A DNA stretch of 64,000 nucleotides from RGIG3002 sp964449325. Lineage in GTDB: Bacteria > Bacillota > Clostridia > Lachnospirales > Lachnospiraceae. Shown here one piece after another: positions 25,882-34,518 of this stretch. Every line of letters begins with the position of its first letter. Position 1 is the stretch's first letter. Made by a program: the position numbers and the translations under genes. The DNA lies in assembly GCA_964449325.1 (NCBI GenBank), contig CAYUYJ010000012.1, forward strand, positions 32,391 to 96,390, given 5' to 3'. The notes beneath the pieces are model-generated. The model did not search any database, was not told the origin of the DNA, and saw only the letters and a program-made list of their open reading frames with translations.

Positions 25882-26604
25882 ATGCAGAGAAAAAGAAAAA
25901 CAAGTGAAAAAGTGACTGGAATTCTGTTTGGCGCACTGCTATTATACGGAATGTCAGCAGTGTTTTTGTCCGGCTGCGGCAAAGAAGAATCGGCTTTTTT
26001 TCTGGAAGAGAGCAGTACGGCGGAAAGTAAACAGAATTCTCTGACAAACGAGCAGACAATCGAATATAGCGAAACAAAAGAGGAAGCAGAATCAGACCGG
26101 AAGGAAGCGGATTTGTCGGAGACGGCGGAGAAGGTGAAAAGTCCGGCAGTCTGCTTTGTACATATTTGCGGTGCAGTAAACAATCCGGGGGTTTATGAAC
26201 TTTCGGAGGGAAGCCGGATTTTTGAAGCGGTAGAACTTGCAGGCGGGCTGACGGAGGAAGCCTGTACGGAATATTTGAATCAGGCACAGAAAATTACGGA
26301 CGGCATGAAGCTTTATGTGCCTACAAGAGAACAGGCGGAAAACAACGAAGCATGGAGTCCGGCAGAGGCTTCTTTTGAAGCAGATGTTTTTGCGAAAGAG
26401 GAAACAGGAGGGCTTGTCAACATCAATACCGCAGACAAGGCACAGCTTATGACGCTGCCCGGAATCGGTGAAAGCAGGGCAGAAAGTATTCTTGCTTACA
26501 GGAAAGAGAGCGGTGGCTTTCAAAGAATAGAGGATATTATGCAGGTTTCCGGTATTAAAGAAGGAGCTTTTCAAAAGCTTCGGGATAAAATCTGTGTAAA
26601 ATAA
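25882..26604 (+). CDS. comEA: ComEA-like helix-hairpin-helix lipoprotein
   Basis: This 240-residue protein has a lipobox (AVFLSGCGK, Cys ~33), a low-complexity linker, an SLBB-type domain (VHICGAVNNPGVYELSEGSR, about 92-150) and two helix-hairpin-helix motifs at the C-terminus (NINTADKAQLMTLPGIGES and DIMQVSGIKEGAF). ComEA binds double-stranded DNA outside the membrane in natural transformation and hands it to ComEC. It lies 3.2 kb before comEC. The lipoprotein anchor in place of a simple transmembrane helix is unusual for Bacillus but seen in Clostridia. Confidence 0.93.
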   Translation: MQRKRKTSEKVTGILFGALLLYGMSAVFLSGCGKEESAFFLEESSTAESKQNSLTNEQTIEYSETKEEAESDRKEADLSETAEKVKSPAVCFVHICGAVNNPGVYELSEGSRIFEAVELAGGLTEEACTEYLNQAQKITDGMKLYVPTREQAENNEAWSPAEASFEADVFAKEETGGLVNINTADKAQLMTLPGIGESRAESILAYRKESGGFQRIEDIMQVSGIKEGAFQKLRDKICVK

Positions 26605-26669
26605 GAAAATTTCAGGTAAATTAAGGAAAGAATGGAGAACCTGCAAAAGACAGGTACATGGGAGAAATG

Positions 26670-27356
26670 ATGGGAAAGAAAGTTTTGGTAGTAGACGATG
26701 AAAAACTGATTGTGAAGGGAATACGCTTCAGCTTAGAGCAGGACGGCATGGAAGTGGATTGTGCCTATGACGGGGAAGAAGCACTTCAGTATGCGAAGGA
26801 TAAAGAATACGATATTATTTTGCTGGATGTGATGCTTCCGAAATTGGGAGGCTTTGAAGTGTGCCAGCAGATTCGGGAATTTTCCAATGTACCGATTGTG
26901 ATGCTTACAGCCAAGGGCGATGATATGGATAAAATTTTAGGACTGGAATACGGTGCCGATGATTATATCACAAAGCCTTTTAATATTCTTGAGGTAAAGG
27001 CGAGAATCAAAGCCATCATGAGACGGACTACCAGAAAGGAAACCACTGAACTTCCGAAAAATATTGAAAGTGGCGACATGAAATTAGACTGCGAAAGCAG
27101 AAGAGTATATATCAGCGGCAGAGAAGTGAATCTGACAGCCAAGGAGTTTGAACTATTGGAACTTTTGATTTTAAATCCGAACAAGGTTTACAGCAGGGAA
27201 GCATTGCTTAAGCTTGTATGGGGTGCAGATTATCCGGGAGATGTCAGAACGGTGGATGTACATATCCGAAGACTGCGTGAAAAGATTGAAACCAATCCCA
27301 GTGAACCGAAATATGTGCACACCAAATGGGGTGTCGGATATTATTTTATGGCATGA
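26670..27356 (+). CDS. OmpR/PhoB-family response regulator
   Basis: This 228-residue regulator has a normal receiver: VVDDEKLI acidic pocket, phospho-acceptor D53 in ILLDVMLP, and the Lys in DYITKPFN. The winged-helix output domain (about 130-228) contains EFELLELLILNPNKV and VDVHIRRLREKIE. It is paired with the downstream histidine kinase and resembles WalR/PhoP regulators. Start is one of three near ATGs; 26670 has GGGAG at the best spacing. Confidence 0.93.
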   Translation: MGKKVLVVDDEKLIVKGIRFSLEQDGMEVDCAYDGEEALQYAKDKEYDIILLDVMLPKLGGFEVCQQIREFSNVPIVMLTAKGDDMDKILGLEYGADDYITKPFNILEVKARIKAIMRRTTRKETTELPKNIESGDMKLDCESRRVYISGREVNLTAKEFELLELLILNPNKVYSREALLKLVWGADYPGDVRTVDVHIRRLREKIETNPSEPKYVHTKWGVGYYFMA

Positions 27357-27370
27357 GAGGATTCAAATGA

Positions 27371-28852
27371 ATGTGGGATAAAAGCAGAGAAAAGGTAATC
27401 AGTATTTTTTCATGGAAGAGTCTGCGAACCAGAATTTTCCTGATTATTTTGGCGGCGGGAATTATTCCTAATATTGTTTTACGGTTCGGAATTCTGAATA
27501 CCTATGAGGACCGTGCGGTTTCCGTGCGGATTTCCGATGTACAGACACAGATGAAGATTATTGCGGATCATTTGCTGAACTATAATTATTTGCAGGATAC
27601 TTCTTCCGAAGTGATTAATGCGGAGCTGGATCAGATTTCCAATCTGTATGATGGACGGGTGCTGATTATTAACAGTAATTTTAAGATTGTGAAGGACTCT
27701 TACGGAATCAGCGAAGGAAAAACTATGATTTCCGAAGAAGTAATCAAATGCTTTAAAGGGGAGAGTACGTCCAATTATGACAAGGGAAACGGTTATATTG
27801 AACTGACCACTCCGATTATGCTTTCGGAAGACCATCCCGCAACGGTTGATAGTACGGATTCGGGGAAGTTGGGAAATATAAAGGGGGTTGTTCTGACCAG
27901 TGTATCGGCGGACAGTATTACAACCACCATGGGGATAATGGGAAGAAAGGCGATGATACTGGAAATCCTGATTAGTATCGTGATTTTAGGATTGGCAGCA
28001 GTGTTGTCTACGATTCTGGTGCGTCCGTTTACCCATCTGATTGATGCAATTAAGGAAATTAAAGAGGGCTTTACCGAAGAATTGGTTTATGTACCGGATT
28101 ATGTGGAGACAGTACATATTGTGGAGGCCTTTAATCAGGTACTTAGCCGGATGCGCAGGCTGGACGATTCCAGACAGGAATTTGTGGCGAACGTTTCCCA
28201 TGAATTGAAAACCCCGATTACTTCGGTTAAGGTGCTTGCCGATTCCCTTCTTGCACAGGAAAATGTACCGGCGGAGTTGTATAAAGAATTTATGGAGGAC
28301 ATTGCAGCGGAAATTGACCGGGAAAATAAAATTATCAACGATTTGCTTGCTCTTGTAAAGATGGATAAGACAGCAGCGGATTTGAATATCAGTTTAGTGG
28401 ATATTAATGAATTGACGGAGATTATTTTAAAACGGCTGCGTCCCATTGCAAGAAAAAGGGATATTGAAGTAGTCTTTGAAAGCATTCGTCAGGTGAAGGC
28501 GGAAGTGGATGAGGTGAAGATGACCCTGATTATTACGAATCTGGTGGAGAATGCCATTAAATACAATAAGGAGCAGGGTTCTGTCAAGGTGGTATTGGAT
28601 GCGGATCACCAGTTTTTTATGCTACAGGTGAGTGATACGGGAATCGGAATTCCGGAGGAAGCCATGGAACATATTTATGAGCGGTTTTACCGGGTAGATA
28701 AATCCCACTCCAGAGAAATCGGCGGTACAGGACTGGGACTTGCCATTACAAGAAGTGCCGTACTGATGCACAGAGGTTCCATTAAACTGACCAGCGTGGA
28801 GAATGAGGGAACGACCTTCCTTGTTAAAATTCCGCTGAATTATATCGCATAG
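27371..28852 (+). CDS. membrane sensor histidine kinase
   Basis: This 493-residue kinase has an N-terminal helix (about 18-38), an extracytoplasmic sensor region (about 40-195), a second helix, a HAMP linker, a HisKA domain with H277 in NVSHELKTP, and a HATPase domain with NLVENAIKYN, DTGIGIPEEA and GGTGLGLAI. It is the partner of the preceding regulator. The sensor part has weak PAS/double-CACHE character by eye; ligand unknown. It is 14 nt from the regulator, and the next lipoprotein gene starts 17 nt after its stop. Confidence 0.94.
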   Translation: MWDKSREKVISIFSWKSLRTRIFLIILAAGIIPNIVLRFGILNTYEDRAVSVRISDVQTQMKIIADHLLNYNYLQDTSSEVINAELDQISNLYDGRVLIINSNFKIVKDSYGISEGKTMISEEVIKCFKGESTSNYDKGNGYIELTTPIMLSEDHPATVDSTDSGKLGNIKGVVLTSVSADSITTTMGIMGRKAMILEILISIVILGLAAVLSTILVRPFTHLIDAIKEIKEGFTEELVYVPDYVETVHIVEAFNQVLSRMRRLDDSRQEFVANVSHELKTPITSVKVLADSLLAQENVPAELYKEFMEDIAAEIDRENKIINDLLALVKMDKTAADLNISLVDINELTEIILKRLRPIARKRDIEVVFESIRQVKAEVDEVKMTLIITNLVENAIKYNKEQGSVKVVLDADHQFFMLQVSDTGIGIPEEAMEHIYERFYRVDKSHSREIGGTGLGLAITRSAVLMHRGSIKLTSVENEGTTFLVKIPLNYIA

Positions 28853-28869
28853 CAGAAGGAGATGCACGG

Positions 28870-29808
28870 GTGAAGGAACGAGTTATAAAAATAGTCGGTA
28901 ATATTGCAATATGCCTGTTTGTGCTGCTTTTTCTGGGCGGATGTACTTCCGATGATGAGCCGGAAGCAGGAAAGGCATATCAGATATATTATGTAAACAA
29001 AGAACAGACCAAAGTCATTTGCAGTAAATATGTAACTGCTACAGAGGATATGCAGGGTATTTTGGAAGAATTATTGGAACAGTTGGCACAGATGCCGGAG
29101 AAACTGGAATATAATCCGCCTTTGGCGGGAAAATTTACTCTACTGGAATACACCGTGGAAAACGGAACCATTACTTTATCCTTTGACGATGCTTATAAGC
29201 AGCAGAGTGCCATTGAGGAAGTGCTGACAAGGGCAGCTATTGTGCGGACTTTGACGCAGATAGAAGGAATTGATTATGTTACAATGCAAGTGAGAGGCGA
29301 GCCTTTAACGGACAATCTGGGAAATGTGATTGGTGCCATGTCTGCGGATATGTTTATTGACAATGCAGGCAAAGAAATCAATGCTTATGAACAGGTGCGG
29401 TTACGGCTCTATTTTGCCAATGAGGCAGGGGACAAGCTGATTGAAACAAGCAGAAAAGGAGTTTACAGCAGTAACATCTCCATGGAAAAGCTGATTGTAG
29501 AGCAATTAATTAAAGGACCTAATGGAGAGGGGATTTATCCAACCATTAATCCGGCTACGAAAATTATCAGCGTGACGGTGAAGGATGGCACCTGTTATGT
29601 AAATCTGGATGAAAACTTTTTAAAACAGACTACCGGAGTGAGTGCGGAAGTAACGATTTATTCCATCACCAATTCGCTTGTGGAGTTGTCGAATGTCAAC
29701 AAAGTACAGATTTCCGTAAACGGAGAAACAAATTATATGTTTTGTGAGAGCATCAGTCTTACAAAGAGTTTTGAAAGAAATTTAGATATTGTAGGAAGTG
29801 TGGAATAA
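28870..29808 (+). CDS. GerMN-domain lipoprotein
   Basis: This 312-residue lipoprotein (LFLGGCTSD, Cys ~25) carries two tandem GerMN (sporulation/germination) domains, about 40-165 and 175-300, with the motif TVKDGTCYVNLDENF in the second. GerM is a forespore-engulfment lipoprotein in Bacillus. In Clostridia this domain also accompanies two-component systems, as here. A GTG start is used with AAGGAG nine bases upstream. I infer a cell-surface accessory that may report to the kinase or modulate it. Confidence 0.86.
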   Translation: MKERVIKIVGNIAICLFVLLFLGGCTSDDEPEAGKAYQIYYVNKEQTKVICSKYVTATEDMQGILEELLEQLAQMPEKLEYNPPLAGKFTLLEYTVENGTITLSFDDAYKQQSAIEEVLTRAAIVRTLTQIEGIDYVTMQVRGEPLTDNLGNVIGAMSADMFIDNAGKEINAYEQVRLRLYFANEAGDKLIETSRKGVYSSNISMEKLIVEQLIKGPNGEGIYPTINPATKIISVTVKDGTCYVNLDENFLKQTTGVSAEVTIYSITNSLVELSNVNKVQISVNGETNYMFCESISLTKSFERNLDIVGSVE

Positions 29809-29823
29809 GAGGAGACAAAACCT

Positions 29824-32133
29824 ATGCGCAGACCATTAGCGATGTGCTGTCTGCTGTTTGTCATTTCTATCTTCACTTTTGTCAGTCTTGCGCCGCCGGA
29901 AACGGCGTCGCTTGAACGGGCAGAAGGCAAGACAGTATATCTTGCCGGAAGGGTTTATCAGAAGGAAAGTCGTCCGAGCCTGTCGGGGGAGGACAAAAGT
30001 ATTCTTTATTTAAATCATATCGCTATTTCAAGCGAAAGTAATTCCTTTTTTGAAACAGACCGGAATATACAGGGTGTCCTGTGCTATTTGGAGGAGTCTG
30101 TACAGGTGCCGCTTGGGAGTACGGTAGCCGTACGGGGAAAAGTACAGCCGTTTATGCAGGCGACCAATCCGGGAGAATTTGACAGCAGAGAGTATTATCA
30201 GATTTTAAAATTGGATTTTCGGCTGAAAAATGCCGAAGTCATAAAAATATCAGAAAACCACAATAAATTACAGGAGTTATTATATAAAATAAAAGAAAAT
30301 TGCAGTATGATTTTGGATAAGTTTTATAGCCGTACAGATGCGGGAATCATGAAAACTATTTTGCTGGGAGATAAAAGTGAACTGTCGGAAGTGGTGGAGG
30401 AGCAGTATAAGAGAAACGGCATTATTCATGTCATGGCGATTTCCGGATTGCATATCTCCATGCTGGGAATGGGATTGTACAAGTTGCTTAGAAGGACGGG
30501 AATGCCGATAGGGGCAGCAGGAATTTTGGCGGTGTTATTTATCGGCTGCTATGGGCTTATGACCGGAATGAAGGCTTCTGCCTGTCGTGCTATCATCATG
30601 TTTTTAATTAAAATAACAGCAGATATGATTGGAAGAACATATGATATGCTTACGGCACTTTCCGTAGCGGCGGTACTACTTTTGCTGGAACAACCGTTGT
30701 ATGTACGGCATGCGGGTTTTTTATTATCCTTTGGTGCCATTATCGGAATCGGTGTGGTGCTTCCGGTATTGCAGGAGCGAGCGCCGCAGAAAATATTGAA
30801 GGGAGTTCTTCCCGGTATTTCTATTTTTCTTGTTTCTTTTCCGATTCAAATTTCTTATTACTATCAATATCCGATGTATTCAATTTTCCTGAATCTGCTG
30901 ATTGTTCCATTAATGACACTTGTTATGATAAGCGGACTGGCAGTACTGGCTGCCGGTGCATTGTCGATTCCGGTTGCCGGGGCGGTTTGCGGAAAAGGGA
31001 TGGCGGTTTTAGGACATCTGATTTTAGCCGTTTATTCTTTTGCATGCAGCGGAGCGGAAAATCTGCCGGGAGCGGTGCTTGTGACCGGAAAGCCGGAAGG
31101 GGTACGGATTGCGGTGTATTATGGACTACTGTTTTTATATTTGGTGCTGCCCTTTTGGGGAAAGCAGGAGGGTGGCAGGATAGGAAGCGGAATAGGGGAC
31201 GGCACGGTGGTGTCAGAAAGCAGCAAAAGACGAGAACGGAGCGTGTGGAGGAAAATAACTCGACTGCTTTTACTTGTGGCGGGCTTTCTGGTGCTGCTTG
31301 TGCGGCTGCCTCATGGATTGGAAATGACTTTTCTGGATGTAGGACAGGGGGATTGTATTTATGTGCGAAGTGAAAACGGGCACAGTTATTTGTTTGATGG
31401 CGGTAGTACGGATAAATCCAAAGTCGGAAAATATCAGATAACGCCTTTCCTGAAAAGTAAGGGCGTAGGCAGTTTGGAAGCAGTTTTTGTTTCTCACGCA
31501 GATGTGGACCATTATTCCGGTATTGAAGAGCTGTTGGAGAATGAGGAAACGGACAGAATACGGATTAAGCGGCTGGTATTGCCGGCGACGGTACAAAGTA
31601 TGGAAGCGGAAGATGGTTGTGAACGTCTGGCAGAGCTTGCAAGGGCACAGGGAATCGAAGTGGTTACGATACAGGCAGGCGATAAGATAACGGATGGTAT
31701 TTTATCGATAGAATGCTTGAATCCGGTTATTACAGCGGAAACAATACAAAGGCAGGCAGACAGCAATGAACAGTCCCAGGTATTTTATCTTACCTATCGG
31801 AGCTTTTCGGCTCTTCTTACCGGAGACATTACGGGAGAACCTGAGCAGAGAATGACAGAGAAACTGGAAAGCCTTCGGGCGGGCAGAACATTGACGGTGC
31901 TAAAGGTAGCACACCATGGCTCAAAGTATTCTACGGAGGAAGACTTTCTGGAAACTGCAAAGCCGGTGCTTTCGATAATCTCCTGTGGGGAGAACAATCG
32001 GTACGGACATCCGCATACGGAAACGTTGGAACGGCTTAAAAACAGTGGTACAAAGACACTGATTACTTATGAGACAGGAGCAGTGACTTTGCGGACAGAT
32101 GGGGAAGAGGTGAAGGTAGAGAGGTATTGGTAG
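29824..32133 (+). CDS. comEC: DNA internalisation protein ComEC/Rec2
   Basis: This 769-residue protein has three parts: an N-terminal DUF4131 region (about 1-160), the Competence membrane channel (about 170-480; HVMAISGLHISMLGMG) and a C-terminal metallo-beta-lactamase fold (about 495-769) with DVGQGDCIYV, SHADVDHYSG, TGDI and VAHHGSKYST. ComEC conducts single-stranded DNA into the cytoplasm and may cut the other strand. It ends EVKVERYW then TAG. Its last ~120 bp are repeated 1.9 kb downstream, so the 3' end has been rearranged. Confidence 0.95.
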   Translation: MRRPLAMCCLLFVISIFTFVSLAPPETASLERAEGKTVYLAGRVYQKESRPSLSGEDKSILYLNHIAISSESNSFFETDRNIQGVLCYLEESVQVPLGSTVAVRGKVQPFMQATNPGEFDSREYYQILKLDFRLKNAEVIKISENHNKLQELLYKIKENCSMILDKFYSRTDAGIMKTILLGDKSELSEVVEEQYKRNGIIHVMAISGLHISMLGMGLYKLLRRTGMPIGAAGILAVLFIGCYGLMTGMKASACRAIIMFLIKITADMIGRTYDMLTALSVAAVLLLLEQPLYVRHAGFLLSFGAIIGIGVVLPVLQERAPQKILKGVLPGISIFLVSFPIQISYYYQYPMYSIFLNLLIVPLMTLVMISGLAVLAAGALSIPVAGAVCGKGMAVLGHLILAVYSFACSGAENLPGAVLVTGKPEGVRIAVYYGLLFLYLVLPFWGKQEGGRIGSGIGDGTVVSESSKRRERSVWRKITRLLLLVAGFLVLLVRLPHGLEMTFLDVGQGDCIYVRSENGHSYLFDGGSTDKSKVGKYQITPFLKSKGVGSLEAVFVSHADVDHYSGIEELLENEETDRIRIKRLVLPATVQSMEAEDGCERLAELARAQGIEVVTIQAGDKITDGILSIECLNPVITAETIQRQADSNEQSQVFYLTYRSFSALLTGDITGEPEQRMTEKLESLRAGRTLTVLKVAHHGSKYSTEEDFLETAKPVLSIISCGENNRYGHPHTETLERLKNSGTKTLITYETGAVTLRTDGEEVKVERYW
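31996..32116 (+). repeat. 121-bp direct repeat, copy 1 (inside comEC)
   Basis: This stretch, starting AATCGGTACGGACATCCGCA, recurs at 33917-34037 with one mismatch (GGTACA against GGGACA). It encodes the end of ComEC, ending at GAAGG before the native stop. Confidence 0.97.
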
Positions 32134-32142
32134 TATTTTTTC

Positions 32143-32201
32143 TTGACAAAGTTTATAATATGTAATATTTTTTAAACAGATGTTTAAAACAAATGTTTAA
32201 A
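32143..32201 (+). promoter_or_regulatory. promoter/operator of the tetR gene
   Basis: TTGACA (32143-32148) is followed by an A+T-rich stretch that could serve as -10 near 32163-32171; a TATAAT at 32154 is too close. Just downstream is a perfect 18-bp palindrome TTTAAACA-GA-TGTTTAAA (32171-32188) and an overlapping imperfect second copy (32183-32201). This is the size of a TetR operator, so autoregulation is likely. Confidence 0.6.
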
Positions 32202-32234
32202 AAAATACATATAAAGAGAGGAAATAGAACAATT

Positions 32235-32798
32235 ATGGAGGAAAAGACAAAAGAGGCAATTATAAAAACAACATTTGAATTATTAAAACACAAAGATATG
32301 AATTCGATTTCCATTCGTGAGATTGCGGCGAAAGCAGATGTAAACGTAGCTACCATCAGTTATTACTTTGGTGGAAAGGTGCAATTATTTTCGTACCTTA
32401 TGGAATTGTATTGGGCAGATTTAATTGAGCTTTGTAACGAATTACTAGCGAAACAGGAAATTACGAAAGAAGACAGTTATCAATTTTGCCTACAATTTAT
32501 GAAAAAGCAGATGAACTCAACCGGCATCATACGTTCTGAACAGACTATGTATCAGAACTACGAAATTGATGTCAATACAGGAAATCGTCTGAAGGTTCAG
32601 TTTGAAGCATTTCATAAAATTGTAATTACGTTCTATCATAAATCAGAGGATAAATCCGTCATTCTGGCAAAAGAGATTGCGTTACTTTCCGCTTTGTGCT
32701 TGCCGGCATATTGGAATGAAGTAGCGATGTCATTGGTTGGTGATGTAGATTCTTTTATGGAGATGTACGTGAGACAACTTATTGATGAACTGTCATAG
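32235..32798 (+). CDS. TetR-family regulator
   Basis: This 187-residue repressor has an N-terminal TetR helix-turn-helix (ISIREIAAKADVNVATISYYFG, about residues 27-48, written here as ISIREIAAKADVN and VATISYYFG) and an all-helical ligand domain. Start 32235 gives a normal N-terminus (MEEKTKEAIIKTTFELL). The upstream palindromes are its likely operator, and the acyltransferase 8 nt downstream its likely target. Inducer unknown. Confidence 0.9.
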   Translation: MEEKTKEAIIKTTFELLKHKDMNSISIREIAAKADVNVATISYYFGGKVQLFSYLMELYWADLIELCNELLAKQEITKEDSYQFCLQFMKKQMNSTGIIRSEQTMYQNYEIDVNTGNRLKVQFEAFHKIVITFYHKSEDKSVILAKEIALLSALCLPAYWNEVAMSLVGDVDSFMEMYVRQLIDELS

Positions 32799-32806
32799 GA
32801 GGAATT

Positions 32807-33865
32807 ATGAGAAAACATTATATTGATAACTTGAGAATTTTATGCATTTTTTTACTGATACCATTTCATACAACGATGATCTACAATACATTTGACGAGT
32901 TGTTTTATGTGAATGGAACCCCGACGGAAAGCCTGACATTTGTGAGTATCGGAGTTTATCCATGGTGGATGACCGGACTTTTCGTATTGGCAGGAATGTC
33001 AACGATGTATGCGTTTTCCTATCGAACAGGCAGGCAATATGTCAAAGAACGGTTTTTTAAACTATTCATACCACTCATTTCCTGTTTTGTGTTTGTGGTA
33101 CCGATGCAAACTTACATAGCAGATCGTTTTCACAATGGATACCGGGGAAATTATTTTGAACATCTTAAAGTCTATTTGACAGTTACGGATTTTGGCGGGT
33201 ATGATGGTCATTTTACACCAGGACATGCATGGTTTATACTGTATCTATTCATCATATCGATGGTTACACTGCCAATTTTAATCTGGTATAAAAAGAGAGA
33301 GAAGAAAATTGATGGAAGTCGTTTAACGATGCCAATTTTATTGTTGCTTGGTCTTCCGGTTGTGTTATCGGGTGATATATTAAATGTTGGAGGCAAGAGT
33401 TTTGCACAGTTTGGAGCATGTTTTCTGATTGGATATTTTTTCTTAAGCAATGAGGAAGTGCTGGAACGACTGGAAAAGAGGAGTACACCATTGGGAATTG
33501 CATGGCTTGTCTTGATTATTGCGCGTTGCGCCAATCATGCAATGGGAGGTTCACCGGAGTGGGTGGATGTTCTGGTATATCTGTGCTTAACATGGATAGG
33601 AATTCTGGCTATGTTGGGACTTGGGAAACGATTTCTCAACCATGACTGGAAGTTTACGAGGCATTTTGTAAAGGCGGAGTTTTCTATTTATCTTTTTCAT
33701 CAGACAGTGGTAATTTTGATAGGATATTTGCTGATACCAAGAGTGGAATCTGTTTATATGCAATATTTTTTGATTGTTGTTTTATCCTTTATTGTTACTT
33801 ATCTTTTGTATCAGATATGCAGACGATTTAAAGTGACGAGATTTTTATTCGCAATCAAAGGATAA
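32807..33865 (+). CDS. acyltransferase family 3 membrane protein (OpgC-like)
   Basis: This 352-residue membrane protein has about ten helices and the family 3 start (YIDNLRILCIFLLIPFHTT, with the His of the active site), then GLFVLAGMSTMYA and FTPGHAWFILYLF. It resembles OpgC/MdoC and other O-acyltransferases that modify surface polysaccharides. Acceptor unknown. GGAGGAATT precedes the ATG. It is coupled to tetR (8-nt gap), so expression is probably derepressed by the TetR ligand. Confidence 0.86.
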   Translation: MRKHYIDNLRILCIFLLIPFHTTMIYNTFDELFYVNGTPTESLTFVSIGVYPWWMTGLFVLAGMSTMYAFSYRTGRQYVKERFFKLFIPLISCFVFVVPMQTYIADRFHNGYRGNYFEHLKVYLTVTDFGGYDGHFTPGHAWFILYLFIISMVTLPILIWYKKREKKIDGSRLTMPILLLLGLPVVLSGDILNVGGKSFAQFGACFLIGYFFLSNEEVLERLEKRSTPLGIAWLVLIIARCANHAMGGSPEWVDVLVYLCLTWIGILAMLGLGKRFLNHDWKFTRHFVKAEFSIYLFHQTVVILIGYLLIPRVESVYMQYFLIVVLSFIVTYLLYQICRRFKVTRFLFAIKG

Positions 33866-33916
33866 TATAATTTTAAATAGGGATTGCATTAAACAATTAA
33901 TATAGTTTTCCTGACG

Positions 33917-34037
33917 AATCGGTACGGACATCCGCATACGGAAACGTTGGAACGGCTTAAAAACAGTGGGACAAAGACACTGATTACTTATGAGACAGGA
34001 GCAGTGACTTTGCGGACAGATGGGGAAGAGGTGAAGG
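33917..34037 (+). repeat. 121-bp direct repeat, copy 2
   Basis: This is the second copy of the comEC 3' segment (see 31996-32116). It begins right after TTTTCCTGACG and ends GAAGG before CTGAACTG. Confidence 0.97.
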
Positions 34038-34150
34038 CTGAACTGTTACGGTATGTTGACCTTATTGTTTTTTCTTGGTTTATTTATCAGAGTTTTTGCT
34101 ATATAATAGGTACAGATTTCCGTGGAGAAAAACTTCAAGATGGAGGATGA
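33917..34150 (+). pseudogene. duplicated comEC 3' fragment
   Basis: This region continues the ComEC reading frame for about 40 codons (ERLKNSGTKTLITYETGAV) but has no upstream comEC. After GAAGG the frame runs on as AELLRYVDLIVFSWF and stops at 34148, 3 nt before chorismate mutase. It is best read as a remnant. A translated product from ATG 33947 (67 codons) is unlikely to be functional. Confidence 0.8.
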
Positions 34151-34153
34151 AGG

Positions 34154-34444
34154 ATGAAGTGTAACAGTTTAGAGGAAGTTAGAGAAAATATTGACAGAAT
34201 TGATAATGAGATTATTAAGCTTATAGCAGAAAGAGGTACTTATGTTGTTCAGGCTTCTGCCTTTAAGAAAAATGAAGAAGGTGTTAATGACACAAACAGG
34301 GTAGAAAAGGTAATTAAAAGGGTAAGGGAAAAAGCTGATGAATATGGTGCAAATGCGGATATGGTAGAGGCTCTGTACAGAGAAATGATTTCCCGATTTG
34401 TAAAGCTGGAAATGGATGAATTCAAGAAAAAAGCAGAACAATAA
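34154..34444 (+). CDS. chorismate mutase (AroQ fold)
   Basis: This 96-residue all-helical protein is a stand-alone AroQ-type chorismate mutase, with the typical start LEEVRENIDRIDNEIIKLIAERG and the C-terminal MVEALYREMISRFVKLEM (shown in parts: LEEVRENIDRID, IIKLIAERG). Conserved Arg, Lys and Glu positions of the active site are plausible. It would convert chorismate to prephenate for Phe/Tyr. Other members of this family act as isochorismate-pyruvate lyases, so that is an alternative. GGAGGATGAAGG precedes the ATG. Confidence 0.88.
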   Translation: MKCNSLEEVRENIDRIDNEIIKLIAERGTYVVQASAFKKNEEGVNDTNRVEKVIKRVREKADEYGANADMVEALYREMISRFVKLEMDEFKKKAEQ

Positions 34445-34518
34445 AATGTCGGTGTCAGGAGGCATTACATACGAAAGCGATGGAACAAGAATAACGGGAA
34501 AGGTATGGTCAGCGGTTT

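Larger units (their letters stand above)
32117..33916 (+). mobile_element. 1.8-kb inserted TetR/acyltransferase cassette
   Basis: The segment between the two 121-bp copies of the comEC 3' end holds only a TetR gene and an acyltransferase gene and is A+T-richer by eye than its flanks. The layout is that of integration with duplication of the target, as after a single crossover. No transposase, integrase or terminal inverted repeat is visible, so the mechanism is inferred. Confidence 0.6.

Noticed and set aside
32117..33916. Insertion sequence between the comEC copies
   Set aside because: No transposase or terminal inverted repeats; the genes inside are a regulator and an acyltransferase.
33947..34150. 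67-codon reading frame after the acyltransferase
   Set aside because: It is the duplicated comEC tail running into unrelated sequence, so it is treated as a remnant, not a gene.
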